A stretch of DNA of 64,000 bases from Sphingopyxis sp. (GTDB lineage Bacteria > Pseudomonadota > Alphaproteobacteria > Sphingomonadales > Sphingomonadaceae), in contig NVXM01000026.1 in assembly GCA_002733865.1 (NCBI GenBank), positions 1 to 64,000 on the forward strand, given 5' to 3'. The notes under the pieces are model-generated. The model saw only the letters and a list, made by a program, of their open reading frames with translations. It was not told the DNA's origin and did no database searches. Below, piece by piece: positions 25,357 through 35,843 of this stretch. Within the stretch, counting starts at the first letter, position 1. The number at the start of each line of letters is the position of its first letter. The translations under genes were made by a program, and so were the position numbers.

Positions 25357-26844
25357 TTACCCGAGACTTTTCTTCAGCAGTTCATTCACGACCTGCGGGT
25401 TGGCTTTGCCCTGCATCGCTTTCATTGTCTGCCCGACGAAAAAGCCGAACAATTTGTCTTTGCCGTCGCGATACTGGGCAACCTTGTCTTCGTTTGCGGC
25501 CATCACCTCGGCGATGACCTTTTCGATAGCGCCGGTGTCCGACTCCTGCTTGAGCCCCTGCTCTTCAACGATTTTCTTCGCACCATCGCCGGTTTCGAGC
25601 ATGATCTCGAACACCTGCTTGGCGATCTTGCCGGAAATCGTCCCGTCGGCGACGAGGCCGAGCAGTTCTGCTGCTTGTGGCGGGGAGACCGGGCTGTCCT
25701 GAATATCAAGACCCATGCGATTGAGCGCGCCGAATAGCTCCGATGTCACCCAGTTGGCCGCGCTGCTGGCGATTTTTTCCGGTTCGTCAGTGGTGTCGAG
25801 GAGTTCTTCAAACCACAGCGCCGTTTCATGCTCTGCGGTCAGGACGGCGGCATTATAGGCGCTAAGGCCCAGAACATTCTTGTAGCGGGCGCGTTTCTCG
25901 TCCGGCAGTTCCGGCAGGCTGGCCTTGCAGTCGAAGATAAAATCATCTTCCAGTTCCAGCGGCAGCAGATCGGGATCGGGAAAATAGCGATAGTCGTGCG
26001 CGTCTTCCTTCGAGCGCATCGAACGGGTTTCGTTGCGGTCGGGGTCGAACAGGCGGGTTTCCTGGACGACGGTGCCGCCGTCCTCGATCAGATCGACCTG
26101 ACGCTGCGCTTCATATTCGATCACCGCCTGAATGAAGCGCATCGAGTTGACATTCTTGGTCTCGGTACGAGTGCCGAGTTCGCCGCCGGGCTTGCGCACG
26201 CTGACATTGACGTCGGCGCGCATCGAGCCCTGTTCCATATTGCCGTCGCAGCTGCCGACATAGCGCAGGATCGAGCGGAGCTTGCGGACATAGGCGGCGG
26301 CCTCCTTGGGCGATGTCATGTCCGGCTTGGAGACGATCTCCATCAGCGCGACGCCGCAGCGGTTGAGGTCGACATAGGACATGGTCGGATGCTGGTCGTG
26401 CATCAGCTTGCCGGCATCCTGTTCGATATGGATACGCTCGACGCCGATCGCCTTGCCATGGGCATCCGGATCTTTCTCATCGAGGGAAATCTGGATCACG
26501 CCCTCGCCGACGATCGGATGGTAGAGCTGGGAAATCTGGTAGCCCTGCGGCAGATCGGCGTAGAAATAATTCTTGCGGTCAAAGCGCGAATATTTGTTGA
26601 TCTGGGCGTTGATCGCAAGACCGGTGCGGACCGCCTGACGGACGCATTCGGCGTTGAGCGTCGGCAGCATGCCGGGCATCGCGGCGTCGACCAAGCTGAC
26701 CTGGGTGTTGGGTTCCGCGCCAAATTCGGTCGAGGCCCCGGAAAAGAGCTTCGATTCGGAGGTGATCTGGGCGTGGACCTCGAGGCCGATCACGACCTCC
26801 CATTCGCCGGTTCCGCCCTGGATACGATATGTTGATTCAGTCAT
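25357..26844 (-). CDS. gatB: Asp-tRNA(Asn)/Glu-tRNA(Gln) amidotransferase subunit B
   Basis: A 495-residue GatB. The cradle domain starts [12 protein letters not shown] and has [11 protein letters not shown] and [12 protein letters not shown]; the C-terminal YqeY-like tail binds tRNA. With GatA and GatC it converts misacylated Glu-tRNA(Gln) and Asp-tRNA(Asn) to the right form. ATG 26844 is two bases after the gatA stop; a GTG four codons upstream would overlap gatA. Confidence 0.96.
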   Translation of the reverse strand: MTESTYRIQGGTGEWEVVIGLEVHAQITSESKLFSGASTEFGAEPNTQVSLVDAAMPGMLPTLNAECVRQAVRTGLAINAQINKYSRFDRKNYFYADLPQGYQISQLYHPIVGEGVIQISLDEKDPDAHGKAIGVERIHIEQDAGKLMHDQHPTMSYVDLNRCGVALMEIVSKPDMTSPKEAAAYVRKLRSILRYVGSCDGNMEQGSMRADVNVSVRKPGGELGTRTETKNVNSMRFIQAVIEYEAQRQVDLIEDGGTVVQETRLFDPDRNETRSMRSKEDAHDYRYFPDPDLLPLELEDDFIFDCKASLPELPDEKRARYKNVLGLSAYNAAVLTAEHETALWFEELLDTTDEPEKIASSAANWVTSELFGALNRMGLDIQDSPVSPPQAAELLGLVADGTISGKIAKQVFEIMLETGDGAKKIVEEQGLKQESDTGAIEKVIAEVMAANEDKVAQYRDGKDKLFGFFVGQTMKAMQGKANPQVVNELLKKSLG

Positions 26845-26846
26845 TT

Positions 26847-28331
26847 CTACCACCACTGCTCCGGTTTCGCGACAAATCCGGCGCGTTCCTCGATTGCCAG
26901 ACCTGCGTTGAATACGCTCTGTTCGTCGAGTGCCTTGCCGATGATCTGCAGGCCGAGCGGCAATCCCTTGCCATCAAGGCCGGCAGGAACCGACATCGCC
27001 GGCAGTCCGGCCAGCGAACTGGGCACGGTGAACACGTCATTGAGATACATGGCCAGCGGATCGTCCATTTTCTCGCCAAGGCCAAAGGCGGCGCTTGGCG
27101 CGGTCGGGGTCAGCAAGAGATCGCAGCTGTTCCAGGCCTTGTCGAAATCCTGCGAGATCAGAGTCCGGACCTTTTGCGCCTGGGTATAATAGGCATCATA
27201 ATAGCCAGCGCTCAGCACATAGGTGCCGATCATGATCCGGCGCTTTACCTCGGGGCCGAAACCGGCTTCGCGGGTGGCGGCATACATGTCCTGCAGCCCT
27301 GCCCCGTCCGGCAGATCGCGCAGGCCATAGCGCACGCCATCGTAGCGCGAGAGGTTGGAGGATGCTTCGGCGGGGGCGATGATATAATAAGCCGGCAGCG
27401 CATATTTGGTGTGCGGCAGCGAGACATCGACGATGGTCGCGCCTGCATCCTTGAGCATTTCAATGCCCTGCTGCCACAGCGCGTCGATTGCGGCTGGCAT
27501 GTTCTCGACACGATATTCTTTGGGAATACCGATCTTCTTGCCCGCGAGGTTGCTGCTGAGCGCCGCTTCCCAGTCGGGGACGGGGAGATTGAGCGAGGTC
27601 GAATCCTTGGCATCAAAACCGGCCATGGCTTCGAGCATGATCGCGCAATCGCGGACATCATGGGCCATCGGCCCGGCCTGGTCGAGCGAGCTGGCAAAGG
27701 CGATCGTGCCCCAGCGGGAGCAGCGGCCATAGGTCGGCTTGAAGCCGGTGATGCCGGTAAAGGCGGCGGGCTGGCGAATCGAGCCACCGGTGTCGGTGCC
27801 GGTTGCGGCGGGAGCAATCCGTCCCGATACAACGGCCGCGCTACCGCCCGAGGAACCGCCGGGAGTCAGGTCGGTGTTGCCGCCGTCGTTGCGCCGCCAG
27901 GGCGAGATCACATTGCCGAAGGCGCTGGTCTCGTTGGACGAGCCCATGGCGAACTGGTCGAGGTTGAGCTTGCCGAGCATGCCGGCACCGGCCCGAAACA
28001 GGTTGGCGGACACCGTCGATTCATATTGTGGAACGAATCCCTTCAAGATGCCGCTGGCCGCGGTGGTTTCCACGCCTTGCGTGCAGAAGAGATCCTTCAT
28101 GCCGATCGGCACGCCGGCCATTTTGCCCAGCGTTTCGCCGGCAGCCCTGGCCTTGTCGGTGGCGTCTGCCGCCGCCAGCGCATGCTCGGGCGTTTCCACC
28201 AGAAAGGCGTTGAGCGGCTTGGCCGCGCTGACGCGGGCGTTGAAGGTTTCCGCCACTTCCCTGGCGGTGAAGTCGCCGCCGTCGATGCCGCTGCGGATGT
28301 CGGCGATGCCCAGTTCAAAAATCTCGGTCAT
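26847..28331 (-). CDS. gatA: Asp-tRNA(Asn)/Glu-tRNA(Gln) amidotransferase subunit A
   Basis: A 494-residue amidase-signature enzyme that frees ammonia from glutamine. The Ser-cisSer-Lys triad is seen: Lys in PIGMKDLF, the Gly/Ser-rich [11 protein letters not shown], and [15 protein letters not shown]. It lies between gatC and gatB; a palindromic repeat fills the 100 bases between gatC and gatA. Confidence 0.97.
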   Translation of the reverse strand: MTEIFELGIADIRSGIDGGDFTAREVAETFNARVSAAKPLNAFLVETPEHALAAADATDKARAAGETLGKMAGVPIGMKDLFCTQGVETTAASGILKGFVPQYESTVSANLFRAGAGMLGKLNLDQFAMGSSNETSAFGNVISPWRRNDGGNTDLTPGGSSGGSAAVVSGRIAPAATGTDTGGSIRQPAAFTGITGFKPTYGRCSRWGTIAFASSLDQAGPMAHDVRDCAIMLEAMAGFDAKDSTSLNLPVPDWEAALSSNLAGKKIGIPKEYRVENMPAAIDALWQQGIEMLKDAGATIVDVSLPHTKYALPAYYIIAPAEASSNLSRYDGVRYGLRDLPDGAGLQDMYAATREAGFGPEVKRRIMIGTYVLSAGYYDAYYTQAQKVRTLISQDFDKAWNSCDLLLTPTAPSAAFGLGEKMDDPLAMYLNDVFTVPSSLAGLPAMSVPAGLDGKGLPLGLQIIGKALDEQSVFNAGLAIEERAGFVAKPEQWW

Positions 28332-28354
28332 AGCGATAGCTCCGTTGGTGCTGC

Positions 28355-28411
28355 GCCTGTCGAAGCGTTGGTATTTGCCACAAGGCCCTTCGACAGGCTC
28401 AGGGCGAACGG
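28355..28411. repeat. palindromic repeat between gatC and gatA
   Basis: GCCTGTCGAAG (28355-28365) pairs with CTTCGACAGGC (28388-28398), and the right arm continues into CTCAGGGCGAACGG. The CGAACGG end resembles the repeat at 14269. It interrupts the gatCAB operon. Confidence 0.65.
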
Positions 28412-28431
28412 GGTTTCTATCTGTAGAATCA

Positions 28432-28719
28432 TTACTCGATCACCTTCGGAACCGCGAAAAAGCCATGTTCGGCGATCGGTGCGTTGGCCAGTATCTTGTC
28501 GCGGATCTCGCCGTCGGTGACGACATCGTCGCGCAGCCGCAGCTTGTTGGGGATCACCGCCGTCATCGGCTCTACCTTGGAGCAATCCACTTCGCCGAGT
28601 TGCTCGACCCAGCCCAATATCTGGTTGAGTTCCGGCACAAAGGCGTCCGCCTCGGCGTCGGTAATCGCGATCCTCGAGAGACTGGCGATCTTTTTGACGG
28701 TTTCCTTATCGATTGACAT
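28432..28719 (-). CDS. gatC: Asp-tRNA(Asn)/Glu-tRNA(Gln) amidotransferase subunit C
   Basis: A 95-residue GatC, the small belt subunit that holds GatA and GatB together. Typical features are [33 protein letters not shown] and [16 protein letters not shown]. It is the first gene of the gatCAB operon. Confidence 0.94.
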   Translation of the reverse strand: MSIDKETVKKIASLSRIAITDAEADAFVPELNQILGWVEQLGEVDCSKVEPMTAVIPNKLRLRDDVVTDGEIRDKILANAPIAEHGFFAVPKVIE

Positions 28720-28847
28720 GACTCATTCTTTTCAGGTTCATCTTTTTTCGGGTATTTCGGAATTTATTTGTGTACCGAGCGCCGCTAGCACTGGCGCGTA
28801 GCGGCTTCAAGCGTATTGAGGCGGCAGTATAATGGTTGGAGTATGTT

Positions 28848-29972
28848 TTGGCTCGTAAGTTTCTCTATTTAGTCGCGTGCATGGTCATTCTGGTGCTCGC
28901 GGGCGCCTTTATTTATCAGGTCTACGGCGATGAGCTGATGGAAGTGGCATTTGTGCCGGACAGCGAATTTACGGCGCAGGAAGTGCTGGAAACCAATGTC
29001 TATGCCGATCCGGAAATGTGGCTTGCACGCCCCGAGCTGGTCAAGCGCAACCCTGCCCTGTGGCTGCCCGAAGGTTATGTAGATCCTGAGCCGGGGCTCC
29101 AGCCAAGCGAGCGGGCCGCTGTCTTTTTTGTCCATCCGACCTCCTTTTTGAAGAAAGACCTCTGGAATGCCCCGCTGGATGACACGGAATCGCAGGCCCG
29201 TGCCCGGATATTCCTGCGCGGTCAGGCCAGTGCGTTCAATGCCATCGGGGATGTCTGGGCGCCTCGCTATCGCCAGGCAACGCTTGGCGCCTTTCTGACC
29301 GAGAAACCGGAAGGACAGCAGGCTCTCGATGCCGCCTATCAGGATGTTCTGGCCGCCTTCGACTATTTTGTGTCCGCGGTACCAGATGACCAGCCGATCA
29401 TATTGGCGGGACACAGCCAGGGCAGCCTGCACCTCACCAATCTGCTCAAGGACCGGGTCGCCGGTACGCCGCTGGCCAACCGGATCGTCGCCGCTTATGT
29501 AGTTGGCTGGCCGGTTTCCGTGGATACCGATATCCCCGAAATGGGCCTGGCGGTTTGCGAAGCGCCAGATCAGACCGGCTGCATATTGAGCTGGGAAAGC
29601 TATGCAGAGCCCGCCGAATATAGCCGGATCGTGGATGTCTATGATCGCACCATCGGGTTCAATGGCCTGCCGCGCAAGGACAGCAAGATCCTGTGCTCCA
29701 ATCCGATCAACGGTGACACCGATTCGATCGCGCCGGCTTCGGCCAATCTGGGCACATTGGTGCCGAATGATGACTTGAGCGAAGCCTCCCTGATCGTGGG
29801 TGCCGTGCCCGCGCGATGTGACGACCGGGGTTTCCTGCTGATTGGCGATCCGCCCGAGCTCGGTCCCTATGCCCTGCCCGGCAACAATTATCACGTTTAC
29901 GACTATAGCCTGTTCTGGACCAATATACGCGCCGACGCACGGCGGAGGATGGCAGCATTTCCGGTTCGTTGA
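28848..29972 (+). CDS. DUF3089 alpha/beta-hydrolase, membrane-anchored
   Basis: A 374-residue protein. The N-terminal hydrophobic helix (about residues 5-22, [19 protein letters not shown]) could be a signal anchor. The body matches DUF3089, with FVHPTSF near residue 95 and the nucleophile elbow GHSQGS near 190. The substrate is unknown. TTG at 28848 is chosen because GGAG lies six bases upstream; the more upstream TTG (28836) has none. It overlaps ruvX (TGATG). Confidence 0.82.
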   Translation: MARKFLYLVACMVILVLAGAFIYQVYGDELMEVAFVPDSEFTAQEVLETNVYADPEMWLARPELVKRNPALWLPEGYVDPEPGLQPSERAAVFFVHPTSFLKKDLWNAPLDDTESQARARIFLRGQASAFNAIGDVWAPRYRQATLGAFLTEKPEGQQALDAAYQDVLAAFDYFVSAVPDDQPIILAGHSQGSLHLTNLLKDRVAGTPLANRIVAAYVVGWPVSVDTDIPEMGLAVCEAPDQTGCILSWESYAEPAEYSRIVDVYDRTIGFNGLPRKDSKILCSNPINGDTDSIAPASANLGTLVPNDDLSEASLIVGAVPARCDDRGFLLIGDPPELGPYALPGNNYHVYDYSLFWTNIRADARRRMAAFPVR

Positions 29973-30433
29973 TGAGCGATGATGTGCAGGCCTTCGCCGA
30001 TGCACTGCCGGATGGCGGTCGCTTGCTGGGGCTCGATATAGGCACCAAAACCGTCGGCATGGCGCTTTGCGACTCCCACTGGACCTTCGCAACGGCCGCC
30101 GAGACGATCGAGCGGCGGAAGTTTTCCAAGGATCTGGAGCGGATCAAAATGGTGATTGCCGACCAGCATATTGTGGGGCTTGTGGCCGGGCTGCCGCTTA
30201 ATCTGGATGGCAGCCAGAGCCCGCAGACGCAGGCCGCCCGATCGTTCGCGCAGAATCTTAAGCCGCTCGGCTTGCCTATTTTGCTGTGGGATGAACGATG
30301 GAGCACGCAGGCCGTCACACGCGATCTTATTGCATCGGATGTCAGCCGGAAAAAACGTGCCAAGGTGGTCGACAAAATGGCCGCTGCCTATATTTTGCAA
30401 GGCGCGATCGACAGGCTTGCCGCGCTGCGATGA
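29972..30433 (+). CDS. ruvX: Holliday junction resolvase-like RuvX (YqgF)
   Basis: A 153-residue RNase H-fold protein with [34 protein letters not shown] and [10 protein letters not shown], the acidic residues expected at the active site. The family is linked to processing of the 16S rRNA 5' end and was predicted as a Holliday-junction resolvase. Start overlaps the DUF3089 stop, and pyrB follows 22 bases later. Confidence 0.93.
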   Translation: MSDDVQAFADALPDGGRLLGLDIGTKTVGMALCDSHWTFATAAETIERRKFSKDLERIKMVIADQHIVGLVAGLPLNLDGSQSPQTQAARSFAQNLKPLGLPILLWDERWSTQAVTRDLIASDVSRKKRAKVVDKMAAAYILQGAIDRLAALR

Positions 30434-30455
30434 TCGCTCTATAGCTCCCGCTTTA

Positions 30456-31448
30456 ATGACATCGCAGCAAACAGGTTCACCGCATCAGTTTCCCACCGGA
30501 TCGGATGCTTTCCCTCACCGTCATCTATTGGGCATCGCCGGGCTACAGCCATGGGAGATATTGTTCCTGCTGGAAGAAGCCAAGCAGTGGGTGGATCTCA
30601 ACAAGAAATCCAGCAAACATGCGGACAAGCTGGATGGCCTGACGGTGATCAATGCGTTCTTCGAAAACAGCACCAGAACGCTGTTATCGTTTGAAATTGC
30701 CGGGAAACGGATGGGCGCGGATGTCGTCAATATGCACGCCGCGCAATCGAGCATCAAGAAAGGCGAAACGCTGATCGATACGGCGGTGACGCTCAATGCG
30801 ATGAAGGCAGATGCGATAGTTATTCGCCATGGCAGTTCCGGGGCCGTGCAATTGATTGCCGACAAGGTCGACTGTCCGGTGCTCAATGCCGGAGACGGCA
30901 GCCACGAACATCCGACGCAGGCGCTGCTCGACGCTCTGACGATCCAGCGGCGGAAGGGCGAAATCAGTGGTCTGACGGTAACTATCTGCGGCGATGTCAT
31001 GCACAGCCGGGTAGCCCGGTCCAATATCTATTGCCTGACGACGCTTGGCGCTAAAGTGAGGGTCTGTGGGCCGCCGTCGCTGCTGCCTGCCGCGCTCGAC
31101 CGCTTCAATGTCGAGCCGTTCACCAATTTTGACGAGGCGCTCGACGGCAGCGATGTGGTGATGATGCTTCGACTGCAGAATGAGCGGATGAATGGTGACT
31201 ACATTCCGAGCCCGCGTGAATATCACTATCTCTATGGTTTGACCCGGGACCGCCTGGAACGGGCGAAACCGGACGCGCTGGTGATGCACCCCGGTCCGAT
31301 GAACCGCGGTGTGGAGATTGACAGCGATGTCGCCGATGATCCGACACGCTCGGCGATAACCGAGCAGGTCGAGATGGGAGTCGCGGTCCGAATGGCGTGC
31401 CTTGACATATTGACCCGCAAGTCTCGCGGCGTGGAGGGCTGGGCATGA
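30456..31448 (+). CDS. pyrB: aspartate carbamoyltransferase catalytic subunit
   Basis: A 330-residue ATCase that makes carbamoyl-aspartate, the first step specific to pyrimidines. [13 protein letters not shown] holds the carbamoyl-phosphate loop, with [11 protein letters not shown], and [12 protein letters not shown] near the end. No pyrI is present. The stop overlaps the start of the dihydroorotase-like gene (ATGA), matching the bacterial class that builds a complex of ATCase and an inactive dihydroorotase. ATG 30456 begins after the ruvX stop. Confidence 0.95.
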   Translation: MTSQQTGSPHQFPTGSDAFPHRHLLGIAGLQPWEILFLLEEAKQWVDLNKKSSKHADKLDGLTVINAFFENSTRTLLSFEIAGKRMGADVVNMHAAQSSIKKGETLIDTAVTLNAMKADAIVIRHGSSGAVQLIADKVDCPVLNAGDGSHEHPTQALLDALTIQRRKGEISGLTVTICGDVMHSRVARSNIYCLTTLGAKVRVCGPPSLLPAALDRFNVEPFTNFDEALDGSDVVMMLRLQNERMNGDYIPSPREYHYLYGLTRDRLERAKPDALVMHPGPMNRGVEIDSDVADDPTRSAITEQVEMGVAVRMACLDILTRKSRGVEGWA

Positions 31449-32665
31449 CCAAGATTTTTACCAATGCCCGGCTGATTTTGCCGGACAGTGAACAACCGGA
31501 AGATGGCCGTTTGATCGTCGACGGCGATCGCATTGCCGCCGCCGGAGCGCTGACGGACGATCACGTCGGCGAGACGATCGACTGCAAGGGCAGGATATTG
31601 GCGCCGGGCATCGTCGATCTCGGCGTTTTCGCGATCGACAAACCAGCCTTTCGCTTTGGCGGGATCACGCGTGCCGCCTTGATGCCCGACCAGTCGCCGG
31701 TGCTCGATCTGCCTGCGATGATCAAACATAATGCGGTTGAGGGCAAACCAGATCTCTGGTCGCATCCGATCGCCGCTGCCACCACCGGCCTCGAAGGCAA
31801 GCGTCTTGCCGAAATCGGTCTGATGAAAAGATCGGGCGCGAAAGCGGTCGCAACCGGTCGGCAATGGGTCGCCGACAGCGGGATCATGTTGCGGCTGCTG
31901 CAATATTGCAAATCGCTGGAATTGCCGCTGATTGTGCATAGCGAAGACGCGGGGCTGACCGCAGGGGCGGTGGCAACGAACAGCGAAACCGCAACCCGCC
32001 TCGGGCTTTCCAGCGCCCCGGCCGCCGCTGAAGCCGTGTCGATAGCCCGCGACATCGCTCTGGTGCGGGAAACCGGCGCTCATGTGCATTTTCGTCAGGT
32101 CACGACCGCAGCCGGGCTGAACCTTGTTCGTTCAGCGAAATCCGAAGGGCTGCCGATTACCTGCGGGATCACCCCTGCCCATCTTCTGCTATCCGATATC
32201 GCGATCAATGATTTCCGGACATTCACCCGGCTTTCTCCTCCCCTCCGCAGCGAAGAAAACCGCCTGGCCTGTATCGATGCCGTGAAAGAAGGGACGATAG
32301 ACGTGATCTCGTCCGGGCATGATCCACGTGGCCCGGAAGACAAGCGCTTGCCTTATGCGGAGGCTTTGCCAGGCATGGCGGGCGCCGAGACTCTGCTGGC
32401 GCTGTCGCTGACTCTGGTTCGTGACGGGACCATTTCAATCGGCCGCCTGTTCGAGCTTCTGTCCACTAATCCGGCCAAGCTATTAGGGGTGGAAGCAGGC
32501 CTGCTACGACCGGGATATGAGGCTGACTTCATCCTGCTCGACGAGGATAGCCCGTGGCAGGTCGATACCCGGAAAATGGCCGCGACAGCCGGCAATACGC
32601 CGTTTGACGGGCTGCCGGTTCAGGGACGGGTCACAGCCATATATAAAGGCGGCAGAGCTTATTAG
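31445..32665 (+). CDS. inactive dihydroorotase-like partner of ATCase (PyrC')
   Basis: A 406-residue amidohydrolase-fold protein coupled to pyrB. In active dihydroorotases the first strand ends PGxxDxHxHxR; here it reads [15 protein letters not shown], so both metal-binding histidines are gone. The usual late TDHAPH motif is [13 protein letters not shown]. The protein is thus probably catalytically dead and acts as a scaffold for PyrB dodecamers, as described for Pseudomonas PyrC'. A true dihydroorotase must be encoded outside the window. Confidence 0.88.
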   Translation: MTKIFTNARLILPDSEQPEDGRLIVDGDRIAAAGALTDDHVGETIDCKGRILAPGIVDLGVFAIDKPAFRFGGITRAALMPDQSPVLDLPAMIKHNAVEGKPDLWSHPIAAATTGLEGKRLAEIGLMKRSGAKAVATGRQWVADSGIMLRLLQYCKSLELPLIVHSEDAGLTAGAVATNSETATRLGLSSAPAAAEAVSIARDIALVRETGAHVHFRQVTTAAGLNLVRSAKSEGLPITCGITPAHLLLSDIAINDFRTFTRLSPPLRSEENRLACIDAVKEGTIDVISSGHDPRGPEDKRLPYAEALPGMAGAETLLALSLTLVRDGTISIGRLFELLSTNPAKLLGVEAGLLRPGYEADFILLDEDSPWQVDTRKMAATAGNTPFDGLPVQGRVTAIYKGGRAY

Positions 32666-32706
32666 CACGCCGCCTTTATGAGCTTCGTTTGTCGTCCGAC
32701 CGGCCG

Positions 32707-34128
32707 TTAGCGCGAAGCGAGTTTTTTCGGTGTCCGGCTGGCCATCCGGGATGGCGCTACTCTATTGACGCTTTTCGCATGGCGCACGATGCAGTTGCCG
32801 CCCTTTGCCTTGATACCGGCACACATCGCTTCGGCGGTCTGCGCGTTGCCAAAGCCGATCGCTGCCAGGCGGTAAAGCGTCCGGCCCTTCACGTTGATCC
32901 GCGAACTCGCATATTCGAAGCCTTTCAGATCGCTGTTTTTCGATGACAGGATATTCCATGCCCGCTTGGCGCTTTCGGGGGAGGAAAAAGCGCCGAGCTG
33001 AACCAAATGGGTGCCCGACTGAGAGCTGACCGTTTTGGCGGTCGGCTGATAGGCAGTTTTCTGCACCACCGGTTTGGCAGTGGATTTGGGTTGCACCGCA
33101 ACTGCTTTTATCGGTTTCGGCGTATCGCTGTTCTCAACGACGAATTTTGGCGAAGATTCGACAGCGGCGGGTTTGGGCCGGACTTTCGATCCGGCACTGC
33201 TGGCCGGCAACGAAACGGATCCCACCTTGATGTTATTTTCTTTTGCCAGAAAGTCGACTTCGGCTTCAGCAGTGGGCGCCGGGCCTATAGCAGGCAGCGG
33301 GCTGTCCGCGGCAAAGCTGGCGACTTCGCGCTGCTCGCCTTGGTCAGCGGCGACCGCCACATTGGCCGGCGCGTAGCTTTGCTGAAGAGCGAGTTGTACG
33401 GGCTGCCCGGGATCATTCGCGACCGGAGTCACGTTCAGGACTGTTGCAACCCGCGTCTGATAGGCACCGGGCCGGGCCATTTGAGCCCATTCCATGACCC
33501 GGTCATTGACCGCTGCCGGAGCCACATCCTGCACCGCCATCAGCTTGGCCTCTTTCCAGCGGCCGTCCAAAGCATATGCGAGGCCGAGGTTTTGACGGGT
33601 GCGAGCGGTAACATTGGCTTCGCGAATGGCTTGCTCGAGGACCTCGATCGCCGTCTTGCTGTCGCCGGAGAGTGCCAAAGCAAGCCCATAGTCGGAGGCC
33701 GGAATATATTGACGGTTATTGACGATCAGCGCTTTCGCCTGATCAGCCTTGCCCTGGCCCAGTTGCGCCAGGCTCAGGCTCAAAATCGTGCGAGCGTCGG
33801 TCTTGCCAAGTTCCATGGCGTCCTGGAAGCTGCGTTCAGCGGATGCCAGACGGCCCGCGGACAGATAGGCCTGACCGAGCAGAGCCCGGGTTTCCGGATC
33901 GCTGCCATAGCCAGCGACAGAACGCTCGGCATAAGCAATCGCGTCATCCAGATCGCCCTTCTCAAGCGCCTTTTCTGCCTTCTTGGCGTAGGTCGCCGCA
34001 TCCTTGGCCGTGGCCGGCTTGCTGGACGAGGAAGCGACAGAGCCGCCGCCAAAGGGACCGCAACCGGTCAACATGGCGGCGAACACCATGGAGGAAGCAG
34101 CTAGTTTCAAAATCACATCGCGTTTCAT
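32707..34128 (-). CDS. lipoprotein with TPR and SPOR domains
   Basis: A 473-residue protein. The lipobox MLTGC puts the lipidated cysteine at residue 23. Residues about 40-200 form TPR repeats (ALEKGDLDDAIAYAERSV, LLGQAYLSAGRLASAERSF). A Pro/Lys-rich linker leads to a C-terminal SPOR domain (THLVQLGAFSSPESAKRAW to GNCIVRHA), which binds denuded septal peptidoglycan. A basic tail follows. It lies 59 bases after the ribbon-helix-helix gene and likely belongs to the ParA operon. Confidence 0.88.
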   Translation of the reverse strand: MKRDVILKLAASSMVFAAMLTGCGPFGGGSVASSSSKPATAKDAATYAKKAEKALEKGDLDDAIAYAERSVAGYGSDPETRALLGQAYLSAGRLASAERSFQDAMELGKTDARTILSLSLAQLGQGKADQAKALIVNNRQYIPASDYGLALALSGDSKTAIEVLEQAIREANVTARTRQNLGLAYALDGRWKEAKLMAVQDVAPAAVNDRVMEWAQMARPGAYQTRVATVLNVTPVANDPGQPVQLALQQSYAPANVAVAADQGEQREVASFAADSPLPAIGPAPTAEAEVDFLAKENNIKVGSVSLPASSAGSKVRPKPAAVESSPKFVVENSDTPKPIKAVAVQPKSTAKPVVQKTAYQPTAKTVSSQSGTHLVQLGAFSSPESAKRAWNILSSKNSDLKGFEYASSRINVKGRTLYRLAAIGFGNAQTAEAMCAGIKAKGGNCIVRHAKSVNRVAPSRMASRTPKKLASR

Positions 34129-34187
34129 TTCTATGCCCTCGCAATAAAAGTCAGTCGTATCCGTCCAAAATTCTCTTCAAGCCCGGT

Positions 34188-34844
34188 TCAGGCCGCTCCA
34201 CGCGACGGAACGCGTTCGGCCAAGTCATCCAGTTCAGGGATCGATTTCAAATATTCGTCCAGCGCCTTGGTCACCAATTGTTGCGCCGAGACGTTCTTAA
34301 CCGCCGAGGCGAGCCGCAATTTCAAATGCCTTTCCGGATCGAGACGAAGGGTGAATGCTGTCTTCGCCTTGCGGGTCCGGGATATCCGGGCCGGCACCGG
34401 CTTTTTGTCATCGCGCTCGTCGCTGCGGTCCTTCGTGGAAAGGACCGACTGATCCGCCACCGGCTTCAGTTCCCGTGCACTAGACAGGGGAATTGGTAAT
34501 GCGGCAGTTCCATCCTTGTCCGACGTGGCTTGCTCTTCACTGGCAGGCTTCGCGCCCAATTTGGCGGCAATCTCTTCCTGTTGCTGCCGGACAGCGGCAC
34601 CCGGATTAGGGATAGCTCCCGCCAGAGGGTTTTGCGGAACCTGCCTGACCGGATCCGCGTCATGATCGGGATCGACGTCATATCCCATATCGTTCCAGCC
34701 CAAATCATCATGGGTGTCACTATTATTGTGGGACGAAAGGTCGGGGACGCTGGAAAAGCCCTGGCGACGCATCGCCGGCTTTGCACCGCCTTTTCGAGCC
34801 AGCAGGCTGGATGAAAGAGACGCAAAAGTTTTCGGATCACTCAT
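34188..34844 (-). CDS. ribbon-helix-helix protein paired with ParA
   Basis: A 218-residue protein with a disordered, charged N-terminal two-thirds. Its C-terminus (TAFTLRLDPERHLKLRLASAVKNVSAQQLVTKALDEYL, residues about 168-206) looks like a ribbon-helix-helix DNA-binding or dimerisation domain. GGAAGGG seven to eight bases before ATG 34844 supports this start; an ATG at 34862 overlapping the ParA stop is possible. Its coupling to a ParA ATPase suggests the role of partner or adaptor. Confidence 0.78.
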   Translation of the reverse strand: MSDPKTFASLSSSLLARKGGAKPAMRRQGFSSVPDLSSHNNSDTHDDLGWNDMGYDVDPDHDADPVRQVPQNPLAGAIPNPGAAVRQQQEEIAAKLGAKPASEEQATSDKDGTAALPIPLSSARELKPVADQSVLSTKDRSDERDDKKPVPARISRTRKAKTAFTLRLDPERHLKLRLASAVKNVSAQQLVTKALDEYLKSIPELDDLAERVPSRGAA

Positions 34845-34861
34845 CTTATCAGCCCTTCCCA

Positions 34862-35584
34862 TTACGAACCAACCACCCGGCGGCCGAAATTGCCGACCGG
34901 ACGTTGCATGCCAGAACTCACATTCTGTGCCATCGCAGGAGCGCTAAAAACTGTCCGGCGGAAGTTCTTTTCCAGCCGGTCGTAAATATAGGACCAGAGG
35001 TGAACCACCTCTTGAGCCGATCGAGATTTCGGGTCGACCTCCATCACGGTCCGGCCATCGATCATGGAACCGGCAAAGTCAGTGCGGTGATGAACCGTGA
35101 TCGGTGCCACAGTGCCATGTTGCGAAAGCGCTACGGCAGCTTCCGATGTAATCTTGGCTTTCGGCGTTGCACCGTTGACAACGAACAGCAGAGGCTTTCC
35201 AGCCCGCTCACAAAGATCGACGGTCGCGCCGACGGCTCTGAGGTCATGCGGGCTGGGGCGCGTTGGAATAACAATGAGCTCGGCCACCGATATCACGCTT
35301 TGAATCGCCATAGTGATAGCTGGCGGGGTGTCGATCACGGCCAGCTTGAACCCCTGTTGGCGCAATATCGCCAAATCTGAAGCAAGCCGGGAAACGGTGG
35401 TTTGCGCAAAGGCTGGCATGTCTGCTTCGCGCTCGTTCCACCAGTCCGCCAGGGAGCCTTGCGGATCAATATCGATCAATACAACCGGGCCAGCTCCGGC
35501 CAATTGTGCTTGCACGGCCAGATGACCAGACAGCGTCGTCTTGCCTGAGCCACCTTTTTGCGAAGCCATCGCTAGAACTCGCAC
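34862..35584 (-). CDS. ParA/MipZ-type ATPase
   Basis: A 240-residue deviant Walker A ATPase: ASQKGGSGKTTLSGHLA with the signature lysine, LIDIDPQGSLADWW and VIDTPPA. No parB or parS is seen next to it, so it is not the chromosome partition ParA; positioning of another cargo, perhaps linked to the SPOR lipoprotein of the same operon, is plausible. GTG 35584 follows AAGGGG by six bases and is preferred over ATG 35602. Confidence 0.9.
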   Translation of the reverse strand: MRVLAMASQKGGSGKTTLSGHLAVQAQLAGAGPVVLIDIDPQGSLADWWNEREADMPAFAQTTVSRLASDLAILRQQGFKLAVIDTPPAITMAIQSVISVAELIVIPTRPSPHDLRAVGATVDLCERAGKPLLFVVNGATPKAKITSEAAVALSQHGTVAPITVHHRTDFAGSMIDGRTVMEVDPKSRSAQEVVHLWSYIYDRLEKNFRRTVFSAPAMAQNVSSGMQRPVGNFGRRVVGS

Positions 35585-35843
35585 GTTTGTCCCCTTGTTC
35601 ATTCAGGGCATAATTTGCCCGAAAATTTCTATTCGGGTGCCTTTGTAAAAGAACAGGTCTAAAATAGGGTTAACAAGATCGTCGCAAAAACCGCGGTGGT
35701 TAAATTATATTTTACCTTGGTGTGGCAGACAGTTTGCCAAAGGGCGGCCGAGTTTTTGCTAGACTTGCAGAGTCTTGGCGGTTTAGCGTCACTATGATGC
35801 TTATCGTGACGTCGTTCAGAAATTGATGACCAAGGAATATTTC

